64,000 bases of DNA, taken from positions 14,044,001 through 14,108,000 of the forward strand of contig JAYKYS010000004.1 in assembly GCA_036924285.1 (NCBI GenBank), given 5' to 3'. The notes beneath the pieces are model-generated. The model had not been told where the DNA came from and did no database searches. It was given only the letters and a program-made list of their open reading frames with translations. Within the stretch, counting starts at the first letter, position 1, and each line of letters starts with the position of its first letter. Source of the DNA: Asterella californica. Taxonomy: Eukaryota; Streptophyta; Marchantiopsida; Marchantiales; Aytoniaceae. This document shows, piece after piece, positions 57,303 through 64,000 of this stretch. The position numbers were made by a program, and so were the translations under genes.

Positions 57303-59120
57303 CCGTCCAGTCCGTCAGCGGCTTCGTGATCTTTGAAAACTCCTTCACATACTTGCGGTAGAACTGCGCCAATCCTAAGAATCGCCGCATCTCCTTCACT
57401 GTAGTCGGAGGCTCCCAAGTCACAATCGCATCCACCTTCTGCATATCCGGGCCGACTCCTTCTGCACTAATGACATGTCCCAAGAAGTTAATGCGCTCCA
57501 AACCAAACTCACTCTTGTCAATGTTGGCAAACAGCTTATGCTCCCGCAGCTTCGTCAACACCACCCTTAGCTGCTCCGCGTGCGACTCCAAGGTTTTGGA
57601 GTAGATCAAGATGTCGTCGATGTAAACAATGACAAACTCATCCATCTGTCGCAAAAAATTGTGTTCATCAATGTAGTGAACGTCGAAGGGGCGTTGTAGA
57701 GTCCAAATGGCATCACCACGAATTCAAACGATCCGTATCTGGTTCGACAAGCGGTCTTCTCAACATCTGGGTCAGCTATCCGGATCTGGTAATATCCTGA
57801 GTTCAAGTCGATCCTGTTGAAGTAGTGTGCGCCCGCTAACCTATCAAAGAGGTTGTCTATCCTTGGCAAGAGATAATTATTCTTCACCGTCACCTTATTG
57901 AGTGCACGATAATCTACGCAGAGTTGTAACTTCTCATCCTTCTTCTTTGCGAAAAGAACTGGGGCTCCATAAGGTGACTTGCTGGTTCGAATATATCCCC
58001 GCGCTAATAGCTCGCCGAGTTGTCTTTTCAACTCAAGGAGTTCCACCTGATTGAGTCGGTAAGGGGCTTTGGAAGGTGGTTCCGATCCTGGCAAGACTTC
58101 GATCTTGTGATCCACCACCCGTCTTGGAGGTAACTCAACAGGCAACTCGTCCGTCAAGACATCCTCAAACTCCTTAATCATTTCGCGAAGCACCTTCGGA
58201 AGTTTAGTCGCGTCTCCTGATGTTTCCTCTTGTCTGTCACCCGTCATCAAATCTGCAACCCGCATCAAACACATGACCCCGTCGTTGAAGTCCATCTGTT
58301 TGCCCTTGATCAAATTCACCGCAAAGTCATCAATTTTCCGCGTCTTCCGGATCAGCCTCACTCCTAGCTTCCGCCCTTTAACTCTGACATTCAACCTCAA
58401 AGGTCTCCGTCTAAGTTCCACGTCGAACTTATCTAAGAAAGTGTTCCCCAAAACCGCATGGATATCATCCATCTCGCACACCGTGAAGTTCTCTGTGAAC
58501 TCCAACTTCCCACACGCAAATCGTACGTCTAAGACCACTTCAGAAGTTTGGTACGTCTTGCCCTTGGCAAAGCGCACCTGAATAGGCTTGTCTGCCTTGG
58601 AGGTAGACAAGCCCAACTTCTTCATCAACTTTGGACTTATGAAGGAGTGAGTCGCTCCTATGTCCACAAGAAAAGTAACATCACGGTTACCAACCTTGGC
58701 TTGTAGAAACATCAATCCCGGCGTCTTCTTCGTGGTTCTCAAGGTCACAGTCATCTGGCCCTCCAACAAGTCCTTTGCAACAAATGCATTCATGCTACAG
58801 TTACTAACCTTAGGTTTCGTACACCCCTTAGCAATATGGCTCGCCTCGCCACAGTTGTAGCAAGTAAACTTAGCACCATTGCCCTTCTGAGGTGTTTGCC
58901 CCTTAGGTTTTATTCCTGTTTCCTGCCGCTTTGCTGCCGGGGCAGAAGTATCCTTCCGATCCTTCTCACCCCCATCCCATTGTCGTTTGAAGCCCTTGTT
59001 CTTCTTCTGGAACTTGTCCGTGCTGCGTGGTTCAAAGGGTTTCTGCTGCTGGACTTCGTCGTCTCCAATTCGCTCCGCTAGCTTCAAAAGTTCGGCACTT
59101 GCCTCTGGTAGCTTTGGCAT
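57303..59120 (-). pseudogene. A2 zinc knuckle, protease and reverse transcriptase
   Basis: One 504-codon frame (57606-59120) contains a basic Gag tail, zinc knuckle [14 protein letters not shown], protease [11 protein letters not shown] and reverse transcriptase up to [12 protein letters not shown]. The protease active site reads D-I-G instead of D-T-G, and the reverse transcriptase motif has Y for C; both are probably inactivating changes. A frameshift near 57640 moves the catalytic YIDDILIYS box into the next frame (57303-57654), which continues through [10 protein letters not shown] and FLGLAQFYRKYVKEFSKITK to the B1 insertion. Confidence 0.9.
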
Positions 59121-59856
59121 CCGAAAGAGAGCCTTCTCCGAACTAGACTTGAGTCCCTCAATGAATATACATATCTTGGTTTCCTCAGTCCACTTGGAGA
59201 CCGAATCCAGCTTGGCACTGCTTCAATCTCACCAATTCAACACCGTCCCGAATCCTTTGATACTCCGGAGTGAACCGTCCTGCAAGCAACTCCTTGAACT
59301 CTTTCCAACTAAACGTCGAGGCGGTCAAGGCATGCTCATCCCTGTATGCAGTCCACCAGAGAAGCGCACGGTCTTTCAGGAACGTAACCGCCGCTCTCAC
59401 CTTGTCAGACTCCTTAGCCTGTTGCGCCTCAAAGTATAGATCCAACTCAGTTAAGAAATCCTTAACCTTGCGAGCCCGTCCTATACCTGAAAACGGAGTC
59501 GGCAAATTCGTCTTACAAAGCTTCCTGGTAGACGAGGAACTTCCTTGGCCTGCCTCAAGCTCGGCGATATGTTTGTCCTTGGAGGCCATACCCTCCTGCA
59601 TGGTCTTCATCATCTTGATGAGTTCCGCATACAGAGCTCCTTGACTTCCCGCGTCTGAATCGTTGGGCACCGCTGGCAAGACTCCATCTTGCTGCACCGG
59701 TGCCGCAGTTGGTACAGGGCTCCCTTGACGTTGGGGCGAAGGTTGTCGGTTGTCGTCCCCTGACTGTGCCTCGGGGCTAGCTCGAGTCGATCTGTTCCCG
59801 TTAGCCGCTCCTCGTTTCTTGGTCTTCCTCCTGGAACTCTGTCCGTCGTCGGCCAT
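59121..59856 (-). pseudogene. A2 Gag N-terminal and core region
   Basis: The frame 59185-59856 starts MADDGQSSRRKTKKRGAANG and carries a long disordered head, a short coiled segment (LIKMMKTMQEGMASKDKHIA) and the capsid core (TPFSGIGRARKVKDFLTELD, FLKDRALLWWTAYRDEH, FKELLAGRFTPEYQRIRDG). A frameshift near 59200 separates it from the rest of Gag ([19 protein letters not shown]). This is the retrotransposon Gag capsid fold as judged from the LLWW and FTPEY motifs. Confidence 0.88.
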
Positions 59857-59960
59857 CGCTCCAAGTGTTCACCTAGAAACGCTGATCCGCTTCGTGTCTT
59901 GCGTCCCTCCTCAAGCGTCCAGCCTTCAGCCGCTACCTCAAGTTCTCGCTCACCGAAGCG

Positions 59961-59975
59961 TCGGCTCTGATACCA
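59961..59975 (-). promoter_or_regulatory. A2 primer-binding site, initiator tRNA-Met
   Basis: The minus strand reads TGGTATCAGAGCCGA directly inside the LTR. TGGTATCAGAGC is the common plant primer site complementary to the 3' end of initiator methionine tRNA. Confidence 0.9.
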
Positions 59976-59976
59976 C

Positions 59977-60399
59977 TTTTCGCGCACCTACCGCCTTGTT
60001 GCGCCAGCAGAAGCTCTAGCTCAGTAGGTCGCAAACTTTACACCGCTAACCTGCAAACACAATCACAAGTTAGCGTCCATGCACCACTTATCTTAGTTCT
60101 GTTTGGTCCGGACCGGAGCTTGACCGTCTCCCTAACCATCAAGCTCAGCAATCCTAAGTCCCGACTTAGATCTGTCTAAGTCGGTCTCAAACATGAGCAA
60201 GTCACAATATGACTTGGGGCGGACTTCCCATAAAGTCCAGGGTCCTAAACGGTGCCTCTTGCACACCTAGCGGCCCAACCGCCCGTGATGTCCGTCTGGG
60301 TCTAGGCTCCCGAACGGTAGTCTAATCCGCCGACTCGTTCCCTAGTCTTGCCATAGCCCTTACATCGTTCCTAAGTCCAGACATCCAAGTCCGGTCTTG
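59977..60399 (-). repeat. A2 5' LTR, truncated
   Basis: It begins ttttcgcgcacc and matches the A1 LTR piece to about 60325. The next 75 bases have no second copy in the window but probably belong to the LTR. At 60400 it runs into C3 without a purine tract or LTR of C, so the boundary is a recombination or deletion point. Confidence 0.7.
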
Positions 60400-60400
60400 A

Positions 60401-62634
60401 CGCGCCACCCATTAACACGAGTGGTCATCAATGTACCGTCCAACTCTTCCAACTGCAAGGAGCCATTGTCGAAGACCTCCAAGACGCGGTAAGGACCCAT
60501 CCATCGAAGATGAAGTTTCCCGGGGAACTTAATATGTCGGTTGTCGTAGAGAAGAACCAAGTCCCCATCCACAACAGTCACTTTCTTCAACTTGTTATCG
60601 TAGTTTACCTTACGTTGCGCTTGCACCTCGTACGTCTTCTCCAAAGCTGCATTCCTGTCTTCTTCAAACTCTACAAAATTCAGAAGACGCTGCTCCTGGC
60701 TCTCTTCTTCTCCCATGCGTTCGGATACGACTAACCGGTATGTTGGGATCTCTAACTCAATGGGCACAATAGGTGTCATGCCGTAAGTTAGGTAAAAAGA
60801 TGTCTTCTGGTTTGTGACTTTAGGTGAAATCCTGAAAGCCCATAACACAGATGGCAATTTCGTGTCTCAGTCATACGCATGGTTAACAGTTACCTTATTC
60901 AGGATGTTACACAGAAGACCGTTCGACTTCTCCGTCAGTCCATTCACTTTCGGGTTGTATGGTGTCGTTTCCGATGCTTAATCCTGAAGTATTGGGTCAA
61001 GAGGGAGATAGTCTCATTTAAGAAATGAGTACCCCTATCTGACACCAATTCCAGCGGACATCCGTACCTAGTGATGATGTTATGCCAAAGGAACCTTGCT
61101 ACTACTGCGGCATCGTTCTTCCTTGTGGCCTCGCCTTCCATCATCTTTGTAGCATAGTCGGTAGCTATTAAGATGTACCGTGCTCGTGTTCTTCTCGCCA
61201 CCGGGACGATAGGACCCACAAAGTCGATTCTCCAATTTTTGAACGGAGCGAGCGGAAGAATGGGAGTAAGAGGCCACCTTGTTGTAGCGGTCGGTCTTCC
61301 CACCCTCTGGCATGCATCGCACTTCCTGATCTCCTGAAAAGTGTCTCGGTACATGGTTGGCCACCAGTATCCGGCGTCTAGCATCTTCTTCACTGTGGTC
61401 TTCATCCCGTAGTGACCCCCAGCATCTTCGTAGTGAAGACCTGTGATCACTGATTTTATCTCTGACGGCTCGAGGCATCTCCTTAGCTTTTCGTCATGTC
61501 CCTTCCGAAACAGGATACCCTGGAAGATGGCATAAGGACATGCCTTGTGTAAGAAGACAGCCTTCTGTTCCGCATCCAATCCCTCGGGACACTGTTGGTC
61601 TTCCAAGAACTTCCTCAAGTCCTTGAAGATCGACTCTTCTGTGGAAGTCGCGAAAACTGGATCAGAAGATCTAGTCTCGTCTTCTGAGAAGCAGGCGGTA
61701 CGCCCCCCCTCAGATGAAAGTGTCTCTGCGAAAACTGAAAACAACTTCTCGTCAGGAAACTCGTTTTCCACTTCATCTTCTCGTCGTTCTGTCTCTAATC
61801 TGGATAGGTAGTCAGCATTAACATGCTGTCTTCCGGACCTGTACTCAACTGTGTAAGTAAATTCCTGGAGTAGGAGAATCCACCTAACTATCCTCCCAGA
61901 CAAATCTGCTTTCTTTACAAGATGTTTCAAAGAGAAGTGATCCACATAGAAGACAAACGAGTTTGCTAGAAGATAGTGTCTAAACTTCCTACAGGAGTAA
62001 ATCATGCCAAGACACTCCCTTTCAGTTGTCGAGTAATTCTTCTCTGCATCACTGAGTTGTCTTCCCGCGTAGTAGATGGGGTAATCCTTCTTCTTCTCAT
62101 CTTTCTGACTTAACACCACCCCTATGGCGAAAGCAGAAACATCCACATAAATGTGGAAGACTCTTTCCCAATCAGGCGGCCGTAGGACAGAGGATTCCGA
62201 CAGAAGCCTTTTCATTTCTTCGAATGCTTCCTGCTGCTCAGAAGACCAAACGTATGGTTCGTCCTTCTTCAGCAACTTAGTGAGTCTTCCTGCTACCTCT
62301 GCATACCTATCAATAAACCTCCTGTAGTATCCTACGTTGCCAAGGAAGCTTCTCAACTGAGTCAGGTTAGCAGGTGGTGGAGTCTCATGATGACTTCCAT
62401 CTTAGCACAGTCGACTTCTATACCTCTTCCGGAAATCCTATGTCCTAGCAAGATCCCTTCTGACATACCAAAGAAGCACTTCTCCGGGTGAAGAGCCAAA
62501 CGATGTTCTCTACACTTCAGAAAACACTTCCTTAGAAATATCAAGTGATCTTCTTTCGATCCAAACACGCAAAAATCATCCAAGAAGATCTCCATGAAAG
62601 TGCGAAGATACTCCTCGAAGATTATAATCATCAA
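60401..62634 (-). pseudogene. C3 integrase, RNase H and reverse transcriptase end
   Basis: Frame 60944-62356 runs from SFLGNVGYYRRF through RNase H (DVSAFAIGVVLSQKD, STTERECLGMIYS) to integrase (HYEDAGGHYGMKTT ... CDACQ; RIDFVGP; LVSDRGTHF). A one-base loss after KHRK ends it before the catalytic glutamate. A TGA at 60867-60869 coincides with the TGA of C1. The C-terminal part is at 60401-60857. Reverse transcriptase end (FLDDFCVFG to LLGHRISGRGIEV) is at 62362-62634. Confidence 0.9.
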
Positions 62635-62637
62635 TCT

Positions 62638-64000
62638 CTAGAATGTGGCGAGTGCGTTGCATAAACCAAACGGCATTTGATTGTACGCGTACGTGCCCCA
62701 ATCAGTAGTGAAAGTGATTTTCGACTTGTCTTCTTCTCTGATTGAAACTTGGTTGTACCCAGAATACCCATCCAGGAAGCTGTAGAACTCATGCCCTGCT
62801 ACCTGGTCTAACACAGAGTCGGTGAATGGTAAAGGGTGATGATCCTTCTTCGTGGCCAAGTTCAGCTTCCGGAAGTCCTGACACACTCGGATCTTCCCTG
62901 TCTGTTTCTTCGGTACGATGACGATAGGAGCTACCCACTCACTACTAAGTACTGGGAAGATGACTCCTGCCTTCAGGTATTGGTCAATCTGGTCCTTCAC
63001 CAGAAGCGAGTACTTGGGGTTGAGCCGATACTGCCTCTGCCGTGCAGGAAGAACGTCCTCCAGCAAGTCAATGCGATGCTCTCCTAGCTCTCGAGGTATG
63101 CCCTTCATGTCATCTATGGTCCATGCGAAGACATCCTGGAACTCCGTCACAAGTTCTCGAAAGTCTTCCAACTGCTGGCCCTCGATCACCTTAGAAAGCT
63201 TCAGCTTCTTCCCAGGAGCAACCTCCATCTCTTGAAGATCATCCGGGTTTACCATTCCTTCAGTGTGACTGTACTCACTGGCACCAAAGTATTCCGGTTT
63301 GGGAGCTTCTTCTGGTTCAGATTCATCTTCTGGAAGACCAACTGTCGGATCTTCCGAAGGGAAGACGATGCTTTCGTCTTCTGGAAGACCAACTGTCGGA
63401 TCTTCCGAAGGGAAGACGGTGCTTTCGTCTTCTGGAAACTCTTCTTCCGCAATCTCGTAGCACTCAATGTATCCACAGACCACATCTTCTACTTTCTCCG
63501 CTACTTCTGTAGTACACAAGTTATTCACCACAAACTCATTATACCGTTCATCACTGTCAGAAGACGCAGCTGAGTCTTCTGAAGTGTATCCCTCTGTTGT
63601 AGACGGAGTTTCACCTTGGTGTCCAATCTTGATCCAAGGAAGCGAGACCTTAGTCTTCTCACCGAGCTTGGGTGTAGGATTGGAAAATCTCAAACGATGT
63701 CTTCTCCAGTCGGTATTTACATTTGTAGCATACAACCATGGTCTTCCTATCAACACCTGATATCCAACCTTAGCTACATGTCGCAAAATGATATAAGTGA
63801 GGTAAAAAGATACTCCACCAATTACTGTCAAGACATCTTTCAGCTGCCCCAAAGGTCGTCTTCTGGTCTGGTCCGCCATTCTGAGGCTTCTCGGAGTAGG
63901 CTGAAATTCAGTGAAGCCTAGGGCATGCGCCGTTTCTTCAGTCATGATGTTAACTCCGGAGCCGGAATCGATGGGTACCTTCTTCAGAAGACAGCCATGG
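62638..64000 (-). pseudogene. C3 protease and reverse transcriptase
   Basis: An open frame of about 435 codons continues out of the window. It has the protease active site (PIDSG) at the far right, with G for the E that follows in C1, then YQVLIGRPWLYA and an acidic spacer. A 17-residue unit (VFPSEDPTVGLPEDES) occurs twice in that spacer (63326-63376 and 63377-63427) but once in C1. Reverse transcriptase blocks run to MPFGLCNA, where a stop at 62638-62640 interrupts the frame. Confidence 0.9.
63326..63427. repeat. 51-bp tandem duplication in C3
   Basis: Two 51-bp units starting tcttctggaagacc stand head to tail, keeping the frame. Each unit contains the GAAGAC hexamer on both strands. Confidence 0.9.

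Larger units (their letters stand above)
57301..59976 (-). mobile_element. A2, 5' half
   Basis: On the minus strand this has the primer-binding site, Gag, protease and reverse transcriptase up to the exact point where the other half begins at 27708. It is the best-preserved family-A copy in the window. Confidence 0.92.
60401..64000 (-). mobile_element. C3: part of a third C copy, open to the right
   Basis: The minus strand holds integrase, RNase H, reverse transcriptase and the protease up to the window edge, about 95% like C1 by eye. The 3' end is missing: the match to C1 stops inside the last codons of integrase (NGWRVK). Confidence 0.9.

Overview
The window is a deep nest of long terminal repeat (LTR) retrotransposons of the Ty3/gypsy type. 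I see no convincing host gene, no tRNA or rRNA gene and no CRISPR array. A plant-lineage (streptophyte) nuclear genome fits best. The evidence is a primer-binding site matching initiator tRNA-Met, another matching tRNA-Asp, a chromodomain at the end of one pol, and an Athila/Tat-like polymerase. The protein style suggests a charophyte alga such as Chara, but that is inference. I use these names: family A is a chromodomain gypsy element. Family B (copies B1, B2, B3) and its relative D have an unusual protease (DHGS) and reverse transcriptase (FLDDIP). Family C is Athila/Tat-like with LTRs of about 5.9 kb. E is an orphan LTR-like insert.

Left region, 1-23388. A family-B LTR (1-1250) abuts a scrap of family-A gag. 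The degenerate element A1 follows on the minus strand (1510-10129), with its chromodomain tail inverted in place (2160-2717). A1 was hit by E (4422-6825) and by a solo family-B LTR (8670-9989), each flanked by the 4-bp duplication CCGT. After about 750 unassigned bases comes B3 (10881-12994, plus strand, very decayed). Next is the structurally complete element D (12995-23388, minus strand, LTRs of 2061 and 2013 bp), whose coding frames carry several stops.

Right region, 23389-60399. A second family-A element (A2, minus strand) is split. Its 3' LTR piece, chromodomain, integrase and RNase H lie at 23389-27708, with a solo family-B LTR inside at 24460-25832. Its reverse transcriptase, protease, Gag, primer-binding site and 5' LTR lie at 57301-60399. 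Between these halves sits B1 (LTR 27709-29020, genes 29021-35317, second LTR 35318-35492 plus 56153-57300). B1's second LTR is itself split by about 20.6 kb of family-C and family-B material. Within this, a truncated C LTR (35493-39885) is followed by the 3' half of B2 (39886-42816), the C gag/pol region (42817-48865), a full C LTR (48866-54811), and then the start of a C gag (54812-55393). That gag start is interrupted by the other end of B2 at the same ACGT target site, so C is tandem or circularly permuted.

The far right (60401-64000) is part of another C copy (C3, minus strand) that runs off the window.

Functionally, each autonomous family encodes Gag (particle), an aspartic protease, reverse transcriptase, RNase H and integrase. 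Almost every frame here is broken, so the window reads as a layered record of insertions, recombination between LTRs, and decay. The most unusual items are a roughly 770-codon reading frame lying inside the giant C LTR, the saturation of family C with the hexamer GAAGAC/GTCTTC on both strands, the permuted C array, and the shared NCGK target duplications.
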